A DNA stretch of 64,000 bases, from contig NZ_UTIQ01000241.1 in the NCBI RefSeq assembly GCF_900582625.1, positions 186,001 through 250,000 on the forward strand, written 5' to 3'. The stretch is from Pseudomonas viridiflava (GTDB lineage: Bacteria > Pseudomonadota > Gammaproteobacteria > Pseudomonadales > Pseudomonadaceae). A program made the translations under genes and the position numbers. Positions 34,999-42,852 of the stretch are shown piece after piece; the stretch's first letter is position 1; each line of letters starts with the position of its first letter. The notes below the pieces were generated by a model, which saw nothing but the letters and a program-made list of their open reading frames with translations, did not search any database and was not told the DNA's origin.

Positions 34999-35016
34999 CC
35001 GTCATCTAACCGTCAT
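34999..35016 (+). promoter_or_regulatory. Pho-box-like site upstream of the phosphonate LysR gene
   Basis: CCGTCAT-CTAA-CCGTCAT: two 7-bp repeats, each matching CTGTCAT at 6 of 7 positions, with the standard 4-bp spacer. It lies 60 bp before the LysR start codon. This predicts activation by PhoB when phosphate is scarce. The -10 element ten bases further is poor. Confidence 0.62.
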
Positions 35017-35075
35017 ATTTTTTTCATACCGTTGCCGTCTCGTCATGTAGTCCCGACACCCAGCGGCCCTTCCCT

Positions 35076-35939
35076 ATGCTTTGCAGCGAACTCAAATCCT
35101 TTCACATGGTGGCCCGCCTCGGCAGCATCACTCAGGCGGCGAAAAAGCTGGGGTTGAGCCAGCCAACGGTGACCACGCAAATCCGCCACCTGGAAGGCCA
35201 ATACGGCGTCGAACTGTTTTACCGTGGCGGCCGGCGTTTAACCTTGAGCGACGAAGGCGCACGCCTGCTGCCCATGGTGCAAACGCTGTTGCAGCAAGAG
35301 GCCGACATCGAGTTTTTCCTGCGCAATAGCGGGTCGGTTCAGGGCGCGTTGCGCATTGGCGCCACGGCGCCCTACTACGTGCTGGATCTGGTGCGCGGTT
35401 TCCGTGAGCAGTTCAGCCAGTGCACGGTCACGCTCACCATTGGCAACTCGCAGGAAGTGCTCGAAGCGCTGGAAGACTACCGCGTCGATCTCGCTGCCTC
35501 CTCGCAACTGGTGGAAGACGCGCGTCTGACGCGCCTGGTGCTCGGCCACGATCCCCTGGTGCTCGCCGTGCACCGCAGCCATCCCCTCGCAGTGCACAAC
35601 CGCGTGCCATTGAGCGCGTTGGCCGGCCATTGCCTGCTGATGCGCGAAGTCGGCTCGACCACGCGCCAGCTCAGCGAAAAACTGTTGAACGAGGCTGGCG
35701 TGGCGCTGGGGCCGCTGCTTGAAATCGGCAGCCGTGAGTCCATCCGTGAAGCGGTGCTGCGCAACATTGGCATTAGCCTGATCGCGCGCCACGAAGTGCC
35801 TGATAACCCGCAGCTCAAAGTCGTTGAGCTCGAAGGCGCGCCGTTGATGGCTGAATATTTGTACTGCCTGAAAGAGCGCCGCCAGGCGCGTTTGCCCGCT
35901 GCGTTTCTTAGCCTGGCGCGCAACGGCGCCATCGAATAG
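35076..35939 (+). CDS. LysR regulator of aminophosphonate catabolism (TIGR03339-like)
   Basis: A 287-aa LysR protein with the helix-turn-helix ITQAAKKLGLSQPTVTTQIRHLEGQYGVELFYRGGRRLTLS and a co-inducer domain with REVGSTTRQLSEKLL and IGSRESIREAVLRNIG. These features match the family associated with 2-aminoethylphosphonate genes. It points into the transporter operon and likely activates it with an aminophosphonate or phosphonoacetaldehyde as signal. A second member of the same family is at 53.7 kb. An upstream Pho-like box suggests phosphate control. Confidence 0.88.
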   Translation: MLCSELKSFHMVARLGSITQAAKKLGLSQPTVTTQIRHLEGQYGVELFYRGGRRLTLSDEGARLLPMVQTLLQQEADIEFFLRNSGSVQGALRIGATAPYYVLDLVRGFREQFSQCTVTLTIGNSQEVLEALEDYRVDLAASSQLVEDARLTRLVLGHDPLVLAVHRSHPLAVHNRVPLSALAGHCLLMREVGSTTRQLSEKLLNEAGVALGPLLEIGSRESIREAVLRNIGISLIARHEVPDNPQLKVVELEGAPLMAEYLYCLKERRQARLPAAFLSLARNGAIE

Positions 35940-35958
35940 CCCGCCCTACCCAAGAATG

Positions 35959-35974
35959 CCGATACCACTATCGG
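35959..35974. promoter_or_regulatory. Inverted repeat upstream of the aminophosphonate transporter
   Basis: CCGATA-CCAC-TATCGG, a perfect 6-bp inverted repeat 86 bp before the ATPase gene and 20 bp after the LysR stop. It is a candidate LysR binding site (T-N-A type dyad). Confidence 0.45.
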
Positions 35975-36059
35975 TAACTTTTGCCTCCCTGCCACAAAGC
36001 CTTCGCATGGCCTCTCTAGCATGAGCCTGGTCTAGCCCAATCGCGCTTCGAGGTTTCCG

Positions 36060-37115
36060 ATGGCCACGCCCCACGCCGTGAGCATGAAAGTTCGCAACAT
36101 TCACAAAGGCTTCGGCGCATTCAAGGCCCTGGATGGCATTTCGCTGGACATCGCAGCTGGCGAACTGGTGTGCCTGCTCGGCCCATCGGGCTGCGGCAAA
36201 ACCACCTTGTTGCGCTGCATTGCCGGCCTGGAGAAGCAGGACAGCGGCACCATCGTGATCGGCTCGCGCGACGTCTCCGATCTGCCGCCACAAGCCCGCG
36301 ACTACGGCATTGTGTTTCAGTCCTATGCACTGTTTCCCAACCTCAGCGTTGAACAAAACATCGGCTATGGCCTGAACGGCAACAGCCGCGCCACCATCAA
36401 GGCGCGGGTTACGCAAATGTTGGAATTGGTCGGCCTTGCCGGCAGTGAAAAGAAGTACCCCGGCCAGCTCTCCGGCGGCCAGCAGCAACGCGTCGCCCTG
36501 GCGCGCGCGCTGGCACCGGCGCCGTCGTTGTTGCTGCTCGACGAGCCCATGTCGGCCTTGGATGCGCGGGTGCGTGAACACCTGTGCGGCGAGTTGCGCG
36601 AGCTGCAAAAACGCCTCGGCATCACCACGCTGATGGTCACTCACAATCAGGACGAAGCCATGCTCATGGCCGACCGTATCGCGGTGATCAACCAAGGTCG
36701 CGTTGAGCAATACGCCAGCGCCCAGGACATTTACCGCAGCCCCGCTACACCGTTCGTGGCCGAGTTTGTCGGCCAAGGCAACTGGCTGCCCTTCGAGCGC
36801 AGCCTCGACGGCCATGCCCAGGTCGGCGGCCTTCATGTGCGCCTACCCGTTCGCTTGCCCGGTGAGTCGCGCGGGCGGCTGTTCTGTCGCCCCGAATCGG
36901 TGGTGGTCAACCCGCCGGTGCACGAAGACAACCTGTTCAGCGCGCACCTGCACGAGCTGACTTTTCTAGGCAATCGCTGCCGCCTGCGCTTTGAACTCGA
37001 TGCCCTGCCCGGCCATTCGTTGCTCGCCGAAGTTGAGCCCGACGCCATGCCGAGGCTTACCGGTGCAGACATGTGGGTGGCGCTGCCGCCGCGCAGCCTG
37101 CAGGTGTTTGTGTGA
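36060..37115 (+). CDS. phnT2: 2-aminoethylphosphonate-type ABC transporter, ATPase
   Basis: A 351-aa ATPase: Walker A GPSGCGKT at 41-48, signature LSGGQ at 137-141 and Walker B LLLLDEP at 157-163, followed by a C-terminal TOBE-like regulatory domain (CRPESVVVNPP, ELTFLGNRCRLRFEL). It belongs to the polyamine/iron-type importers in which PhnT2 sits. Its TGA overlaps the ATG of the permease gene (TGATG), so the two are translationally coupled. Gives energy for uptake of aminophosphonates across the inner membrane. Confidence 0.9.
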   Translation: MATPHAVSMKVRNIHKGFGAFKALDGISLDIAAGELVCLLGPSGCGKTTLLRCIAGLEKQDSGTIVIGSRDVSDLPPQARDYGIVFQSYALFPNLSVEQNIGYGLNGNSRATIKARVTQMLELVGLAGSEKKYPGQLSGGQQQRVALARALAPAPSLLLLDEPMSALDARVREHLCGELRELQKRLGITTLMVTHNQDEAMLMADRIAVINQGRVEQYASAQDIYRSPATPFVAEFVGQGNWLPFERSLDGHAQVGGLHVRLPVRLPGESRGRLFCRPESVVVNPPVHEDNLFSAHLHELTFLGNRCRLRFELDALPGHSLLAEVEPDAMPRLTGADMWVALPPRSLQVFV

Positions 37116-38854
37116 TGGAGGCCGAAACATCCGTTTCGGCTGGGAGCCAAGCGCGGCTGAATCCGCAGCTAAAGGACACGCTGGCCAGCAACGGCGTGAT
37201 CGCCGACCGCCTGTTTATCAAAGGCGGCCAATGGTTGCTGTTGGCGCTGTTGCTGCTCACCGTGGTGTTTCCGCTGGCGGCCATGCTGTGGCGCGGCATT
37301 GCCGGTGATGCCAGCCAGGGCGGCGGTCTGCAGGCGGCGATGACGTTATTGAGCAGCGCCAACTTCCGCTGGTTGCTGGGCAACAGCTTGAAAGTCTCGC
37401 TCACCGTGGCGCTGATTGTGGTGCCGCTGGCCTACGCATTCGCCTACGCCTTGCAGCGCACCTGCATTCGCGCCAAGCCGCTGTGGCGCGGTATTTCGCT
37501 GCTGCCGTTGCTGGCGCCGTCGATGCTGCCCGGCATTGCGCTGATCTACCTGTTCGGCAACCAGGGCGTGTTGCGTGGGCTGTTGAGCGACAACATCTAT
37601 GGCTTCTGGGGCATCGTTATCGGCCAGGCCATTTACACCTTTCCCCACGCCCTGATGGTGTTGCTATCGGCCTTGGCGCTCGCCGATGCACGCCTGTTCG
37701 ACGCAGCGTCGAGCATGGGCGCTTCGCCGTGGCGGGCGTTTCGCAGCATCACCTGGTCGGGCAGTCGACAAGGCGTATTTGCCGCGCTGTGCCTGGTATT
37801 CACCCTGTGCATTACCGATTTCGGCGTGCCCGTAGTGGTCGGTGGCGATTACCAAGTGTTGGCGTTGGAAGCTTACAAGGCGGTGGTGGGGCAACAGCAA
37901 TTCGGCCGCGGCGCGTTGATCGGCATGGTGCTACTGCTACCTGCGCTCCTGAGTTTCGCCGTCGATGTGTGGCTACGCCGCCGCCAGCGCGACGCCATGG
38001 GCGGCCGGGCCCAGGTGTATCACCCACGACCATCGCGCGGTCGCGACCTGGCGTTTCTCTGCACCACGGTGCTGATTTGCCTGGCCTTGCTGGGAGTGTT
38101 CGGCATGGCCATTTATTCCTCGCTGGTGAAGTTCTGGCCGTACAACTTATCGCTGTCGCTGGACCACTACGCCTTCTCGGAGCTGCCCGGCGGCTGGCTG
38201 GCGTATCGCAACAGTCTGGTTCTGGCAGGGTGCAGCGCGCTGTTTGGCAGCCTGGTGATTTTTACCGGCGCGTACCTGATTGAGAAAACCCGGCAAACCG
38301 CGCTGACGCAATTGTTGCGTTTGCTCAGCTTCGTGCCGATGGCCGTACCGGGCTTGGTGTTTGGCTTGGGCTACGTGTTTTTCTTCAACCACCCGCTCAA
38401 CCCGTTAAGCGGCCTGTACGGCACCCTGACCCTGCTGGTGCTGTGCACCATCGCCCACTTTTTCACCACCGCGCAGATGACCGCCGCTGCTGCGCTGCGC
38501 CAACTCGACGGCGAATACGAAGCCGCTGCGCTGTCGCTGAAAGTGCCCCTGCTACGTCATTTTTTCCGCGTAACCCTGCCCGTCTGCTTACCCGCGCTGC
38601 TCGACATCATTCGCTACCTGTTCGTGTCGGCGATGACCACCGTATCCGCCGCCATCTTCCTTTACAGCCCCGACAGCGTGCTCGCCGCCGTGGCCGTGTT
38701 GAACATGGACGACGCCGGCAACGTCGGCGGTGCGGCGGCCATGTCCACGCTGATTCTGCTCACATCGGCCGGCGTGTCGCTGCTGCTGGCTGGAGTTTCC
38801 CGTGGCCTGTTGCGCCGCTCCCAAGCCTGGCGTCAGCCAGCGCCGGGCCTTTGA
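37115..38854 (+). CDS. phnU2: 2-aminoethylphosphonate-type ABC transporter, double-length permease
   Basis: A 579-aa inner-membrane protein with about twelve helices in two repeated halves, each with an ABC-permease EAA-type loop (DAASSMGASPWRAFRSITW in the first half, EYEAAALSLKVPLLRHFFRVTLP in the second). The fused layout is the PhnU2 type, which replaces a pair of separate permeases. The start ATG overlaps the ATPase stop. The gene for the binding protein follows after 39 bases. Confidence 0.9.
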   Translation: MEAETSVSAGSQARLNPQLKDTLASNGVIADRLFIKGGQWLLLALLLLTVVFPLAAMLWRGIAGDASQGGGLQAAMTLLSSANFRWLLGNSLKVSLTVALIVVPLAYAFAYALQRTCIRAKPLWRGISLLPLLAPSMLPGIALIYLFGNQGVLRGLLSDNIYGFWGIVIGQAIYTFPHALMVLLSALALADARLFDAASSMGASPWRAFRSITWSGSRQGVFAALCLVFTLCITDFGVPVVVGGDYQVLALEAYKAVVGQQQFGRGALIGMVLLLPALLSFAVDVWLRRRQRDAMGGRAQVYHPRPSRGRDLAFLCTTVLICLALLGVFGMAIYSSLVKFWPYNLSLSLDHYAFSELPGGWLAYRNSLVLAGCSALFGSLVIFTGAYLIEKTRQTALTQLLRLLSFVPMAVPGLVFGLGYVFFFNHPLNPLSGLYGTLTLLVLCTIAHFFTTAQMTAAAALRQLDGEYEAAALSLKVPLLRHFFRVTLPVCLPALLDIIRYLFVSAMTTVSAAIFLYSPDSVLAAVAVLNMDDAGNVGGAAAMSTLILLTSAGVSLLLAGVSRGLLRRSQAWRQPAPGL

Positions 38855-38893
38855 ACAACCCCGTACAACCAACGCCAACCCAAGGAGCTTCAC

Positions 38894-39913
38894 ATGTTCA
38901 AACGCACCGCACTGGCCGCCGGCCTGCTCGCTGCCTGTGCATTTCACGCTCAAGCCAACACTGAGCTGACCGTGTACACCGCGCTCGAAGTGGAACAACT
39001 CAAGGCCTACAAAGAGGCTTTCGAAAAGCAGAACCCGGACATTGAAATCAAATGGGTGCGCGACTCCACGGGCATCGTTACCGCCAAGCTGCTGGCCGAG
39101 AAAGAACGTCCGCAAGCCGACGCGGTATGGGGCCTGGCCGGTTCCAGCCTGGCGATTCTGAAACAGCAAGGCATGCTTGAAGCCTACGCACCGGCCAACC
39201 TCGACAAAATCGGCAGCAACTACCGCGACGCCGCCAACCCGCCGTCGTGGGTGGGCATGGACGTGTGGGCCGCGACCATTTGCTTCAACACCGTGGAAGC
39301 GGAAAAGCAGGGCCTGCCCAAACCGACCAAATGGGAAGACCTGACGAACCCCGTCTACAAAGACAAAATTGTCATGCCTAACCCGGCCTCCTCCGGCACC
39401 GGCTACCTGGACGTCAGCGCCTGGCTGCAAACCTTCGGCGAAGCCCAGGGCTGGGCCTATATGGACAAACTGCACGCCAACATCGGGCAGTACACCCATT
39501 CCGGTTCCAAACCTTGCAAGCTCGCCGCCGCCGGCGAATTCCCGATTGGTATTTCCTTTGAATACCCAGCCGTGCAGCTCAAGCGCAAAGGCGCACCGCT
39601 GGACATCGTGCTGCCCAAGGAAGGTCTGGGTTGGGAAATTGAAGCCACCGGCATCATCAAAGGCACCGCCCACCTGGCGGCTGCCAAAAAGCTCGCCGAC
39701 TTCTCCGCCAGCCGCGAAGCGATGGATTTGTACAAGGCTAACTTTGCCGTACTCGCCCAGCCGGGTATTGCCGAACGCTTCCAGGAACTGCCGGCCGATT
39801 ACGAACAGCGCCTGATTAAAAACGACTTCAACTGGGCCTCGGAAAACCGCGACAAAATTCTCGCCGAGTGGCGCAAACGCTACGACGGCAAATCCGAACC
39901 GCTGCCCCAATAA
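38894..39913 (+). CDS. phnS2: 2-aminoethylphosphonate-type ABC transporter, binding protein
   Basis: A 339-aa periplasmic protein of the iron(III)/thiamine-like binding fold, with a signal peptide ending at HAQA-NT. LTVYTALEVEQLKAYKEAFEKQNPDIEIKWVRDSTGIVTAKLLAEK is the family start, then VWAATICFNTVEAEKQGLPKPTKWEDLTNPVYKDKIVMPNP. It matches PhnS2, the 2-aminoethylphosphonate-binding component. AAGGAGCTTCAC precedes the ATG. A REP pair separates it from the oxidase gene. Confidence 0.92.
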   Translation: MFKRTALAAGLLAACAFHAQANTELTVYTALEVEQLKAYKEAFEKQNPDIEIKWVRDSTGIVTAKLLAEKERPQADAVWGLAGSSLAILKQQGMLEAYAPANLDKIGSNYRDAANPPSWVGMDVWAATICFNTVEAEKQGLPKPTKWEDLTNPVYKDKIVMPNPASSGTGYLDVSAWLQTFGEAQGWAYMDKLHANIGQYTHSGSKPCKLAAAGEFPIGISFEYPAVQLKRKGAPLDIVLPKEGLGWEIEATGIIKGTAHLAAAKKLADFSASREAMDLYKANFAVLAQPGIAERFQELPADYEQRLIKNDFNWASENRDKILAEWRKRYDGKSEPLPQ

Positions 39914-39938
39914 ACCGCCGTCACCCCCGCCCCGCACT

Positions 39939-40025
39939 CGTAGGAGCGAGCTTGCTCGCGAATTGCCCCACGACGTTTTCTTGCAAAACCGCGTGGCCTT
40001 TTTCGCGAGCAAGCTCGCTCCTACG
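39939..40025. repeat. REP pair (BIME) as 24-bp inverted repeats
   Basis: Arm one at 39939-39962 (CGTAGGAGCGAGCTTGCTCG and on) and arm two at 40002-40025 are perfect inverted copies 39 bp apart; each arm is also a hairpin itself (GCGAGC-TT-GCTCGC). This is the common P. fluorescens-type REP element. It lies between the binding-protein and oxidase genes and may lower downstream expression. Confidence 0.93.
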
Positions 40026-40051
40026 GGTCGGTGGAATACAGGAGTCAACAC

Positions 40052-41203
40052 ATGTCTGAACACGACTGCGATCTGCTGATCGTCGGCGCCGGCATTCTAG
40101 GTCTCGCCCACGCCTGGGCAGGCGCTAAACGTGGCCTCAAGGTCAAGGTATTCGAACGCAGCCATACACCGCTGGGTGCCTCGATCCGCAACTTCGGCCA
40201 GGCGCTGGTGGGCGGTCAGGCGCCCGGCGCCATGCTCAACCTGGCGCGCCAGTCCCGTGAGCTCTGGGCAGACCTGGCGCAGGCCGCCGGACTGTCCCTG
40301 CACAGGCAAGGCTCGCTGCTGTTCGCCCGCAGCGAAGCCGAGGAAGCGCTACTGCATGCCTTCGTCAACGGGCGCGGCGAAGAGCTGGGCTATCGCACTG
40401 AACTGCTACGCGGCGAGGGGTTGAATGCCCTGTATGACGGTCGCTTCAGCCACCACCGCGCAGCGTTGCACGGTCTGGACGATCAACAACTGTATTCCCG
40501 CGAAGCGCTGCCAAAAATCATCGAGTTTTTGCGCCGCGAACTGGGCGTAACGTTTCACTTCTCGACGCTGGTGCGCGATGTGCAATCTGGTCATGCCGAC
40601 ACCACCGCCGGGCGCTTTACCGCGCGGCACATTCTGGTGTGCTCCGGGCACGACTACCAAACCCTGCTTGCCGAGCACATGGCCCGCCTGCAACCGCAGG
40701 TATGCCGCCTGCAAATGCTGCGCGTGCGCCCTGCCCAGCCGCTGGCGCTGAAACATGCGTTGCTCACCGGCTTGAGCTGCACCCATTACGGTGCCTTTTC
40801 AGACCTGCCGGAAGCCGATGCCATTCGTGCGCAGATTCGTCGCGAGCAACCGGAACTGGAAACTCTGGGCATTCACCTGCTAATGAGCCCAACGCCCTAT
40901 GGCGAGCTGATCATCGGTGACTCCCACGACTACGGCAGCGACGCGTCACCGTTCAATGCCGAAGGCACCGACCGCATCATGCTGGAACTGGCTGAACAGA
41001 CACTCGGCATGGGCGTTGAGGTGATCGAGCGCTGGCAAGGCGTGTATGGCGCGCGCGGGCCGGGGCCTTTTAGCGTGACGCCGGCTGCCGACGGCGTGAC
41101 GGCCGTGCTCATGCACACAGGGTTGGGCATGAGCGTGGGCCTTGGCCTGGGCGAACGCACCCTCGCCGCTGTGCTGGGCGAAGGGGCGTGGCCGACGGCG
41201 TAG
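40052..41203 (+). CDS. FAD-dependent aminophosphonate oxidase (TIGR03364 type)
   Basis: A 383-aa DAO-family flavoenzyme. GAGILG at residues 12-17 is the FAD-binding loop, VFERSHTPLGASIRNFGQALVGGQAPGAMLNLARQSRELW is the family signature region and GLGMSVGLGLGERTLAAVL the end. The family is tied by gene context to phosphonate genes and is proposed to oxidise N-substituted or related aminoethylphosphonates to phosphonoacetaldehyde. CAGGAGTCAACAC precedes the ATG at 40052. In this operon it takes the place usually held by phnW. Exact substrate not shown by sequence. Confidence 0.87.
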   Translation: MSEHDCDLLIVGAGILGLAHAWAGAKRGLKVKVFERSHTPLGASIRNFGQALVGGQAPGAMLNLARQSRELWADLAQAAGLSLHRQGSLLFARSEAEEALLHAFVNGRGEELGYRTELLRGEGLNALYDGRFSHHRAALHGLDDQQLYSREALPKIIEFLRRELGVTFHFSTLVRDVQSGHADTTAGRFTARHILVCSGHDYQTLLAEHMARLQPQVCRLQMLRVRPAQPLALKHALLTGLSCTHYGAFSDLPEADAIRAQIRREQPELETLGIHLLMSPTPYGELIIGDSHDYGSDASPFNAEGTDRIMLELAEQTLGMGVEVIERWQGVYGARGPGPFSVTPAADGVTAVLMHTGLGMSVGLGLGERTLAAVLGEGAWPTA

Positions 41204-41209
41204 CGGTTT

Positions 41210-42202
41210 TTACAGCTTCAGCTGCTCGACCAGTTTCTGATTGAACCCCACCGGATCCTCCATCTGCGGCGCGTGGCCCTGGCCCGGAAATTCCACCAGC
41301 TTCGCGCCCGGAATCATGGCGGTGACCTGCTTGCCCAGCACGCTGTAGCGGCCGAGCTTGGCTTTCAGTTCCGGGCTGGCGATGTCGCTGCCGATGGCGG
41401 TGGTGTCGGCATCGCCAATCATCAGCACGGTCGGCACCTTGAGGTTGGGGAACTCGTAGAACACCGGTTGGGTAAAAATCATGTCGTAGATTAGCGCCGA
41501 GTTCCACGCCACGCGCTGTTTGCCCGGGCCGTTGCTAAGGCCGGCGAGCATGTCGACCCAACGGTCGTACTCGGGTTTCCAGCGTCCGGCGTAGTAGGTG
41601 TTCTGCTCGTACTTGCGAATGCCTTCGGCGGTGACCTTCAGCTCGCGTTCGTACCATTGATCAACACTGCGCCATGGCACGCCCAGGGCTTTCCAATCTT
41701 CCAGGCCGATGGGGTTAACCATGACCAATTTGTCGGTCTGCTGCGGATACAACAGCGCATAGCGCGTGGCCAACATGCCGCCGGTGGAGTGGCCGATGAT
41801 GCTGGCCTTGCTCACGCCAAGCTTGCTCAGCAAGGCATGGGTATTAGCCGCCAACTGATGAAAGCTGTACTGGTAATTTTCAGGTTTGGTCGAGGTGCAG
41901 AAGCCGACCTGATCCGGCACCACCACGCGGTATCCCATCGCGCTCAGCGCCTTGATGCTGTCTTGCCACGTGGCGCCGCAAAAGTTCTTACCGTGCATTA
42001 ACACCGCGGTACGGCCGTTGGCTTTGCCGGTGGGCGCGACGTCCATGTAGCCCATGTCCAGCGCCTGGTGTTGCGACTCGAAGGTAAAGCGCTGAACCGG
42101 ATACGGGTAGTCGAAACCCTCCAGTTGCTGACCGTATTCGGGGGCGGCGCTGGCCAGCAGTGGCGCGGCGCACAGCAGCGCCAGGCATGAGCGTTTGAAC
42201 AT
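41210..42202 (-). CDS. Exported alpha/beta hydrolase
   Basis: A 330-aa protein with a signal peptide (cleavage near ASA-AP). The fold has MHGKNFCGATW (oxyanion loop), VVVPDQVGF, Ser139 in GHSTGGM as nucleophile, IGDADTTAIGSDIAS with the acid and a His in FPGQGHAPQME. It is related to esterase/epoxide-hydrolase-like enzymes exported to the periplasm. It is the last gene of a four-gene minus-strand operon of exported proteins; 93 bases separate it from the gene upstream. Confidence 0.88.
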   Translation of the reverse strand: MFKRSCLALLCAAPLLASAAPEYGQQLEGFDYPYPVQRFTFESQHQALDMGYMDVAPTGKANGRTAVLMHGKNFCGATWQDSIKALSAMGYRVVVPDQVGFCTSTKPENYQYSFHQLAANTHALLSKLGVSKASIIGHSTGGMLATRYALLYPQQTDKLVMVNPIGLEDWKALGVPWRSVDQWYERELKVTAEGIRKYEQNTYYAGRWKPEYDRWVDMLAGLSNGPGKQRVAWNSALIYDMIFTQPVFYEFPNLKVPTVLMIGDADTTAIGSDIASPELKAKLGRYSVLGKQVTAMIPGAKLVEFPGQGHAPQMEDPVGFNQKLVEQLKL

Positions 42203-42295
42203 GAATAATCCTCCAAAAGCTCAAAGCCTAGCCGCCGCCGACCGCTCTGGCACAGCCCTTACAGGACTCCAATCTATACAGGATGTTATTAACCT

Positions 42296-42847
42296 TTAGG
42301 CGCCATCGACGCGGTACACGCCGATCAATACCTCATCCTCGCTGACGTCATCGATGGTGCCGACAAACACATAATCGCTCAGCCACGAATAGGCGCCGGG
42401 CTGGGTTTTGAAGCTCGGGGTGGTGCGGCAGTAGTAATCGTTTTCGAGCAATTCCTGGCCCTTGGCCTGCTTGGCCAAACCGTCGGCGTTGGGCCGCCAG
42501 ATGCCTGGGTTGTGAATGATGATGATCTGCCCGTCATCGGTTTTCAGGCGGTACAGCGCTTCGATCAGCGTCACGCCATCGGCGCGCTCTACCGACAGGT
42601 CGGCGCCGCCCGGCACCACGATGCCCTTCATGCCTTTGCCGACAAACGTGCCGCCGACAATGGGGTAGTTGATGCGATGGCCGTCTGCGTCTTTGCCCAT
42701 GTCTTCCTCGGGGCCGAGCTTGACGTGAATTTGCATCACCAACTCGTTGGTCACGCGGTTGGCTTTCGGCTCTTTCAGCTCATCGGCCTGAACGCTGGCT
42801 AAGCCCAGCAGTGACGCGGCGAGCAATACGGTGCGAAAACGGTTCAT
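42296..42847 (-). CDS. Exported DUF3237 protein
   Basis: A 183-aa protein with a signal peptide (cleavage near VQA-DE) and the DUF3237 beta-barrel pattern: TFVGKGMKGIVVPGGADLSVERADGVTLIEALYRLKTDDGQIIIIHNPGI and YSWLSDYVFVGT. Members are associated with degradation clusters, but the activity is not established. It starts five bases after the stop of the CocE-family gene, so co-translation is likely. Confidence 0.88.
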   Translation of the reverse strand: MNRFRTVLLAASLLGLASVQADELKEPKANRVTNELVMQIHVKLGPEEDMGKDADGHRINYPIVGGTFVGKGMKGIVVPGGADLSVERADGVTLIEALYRLKTDDGQIIIIHNPGIWRPNADGLAKQAKGQELLENDYYCRTTPSFKTQPGAYSWLSDYVFVGTIDDVSEDEVLIGVYRVDGA

Positions 42848-42852
42848 GGTGG

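Noticed and set aside
38588..40063. 491-codon minus-strand frame opposite phnU2/phnS2
   Set aside because: It crosses two real genes and a REP pair; shadow of third-position GC bias.
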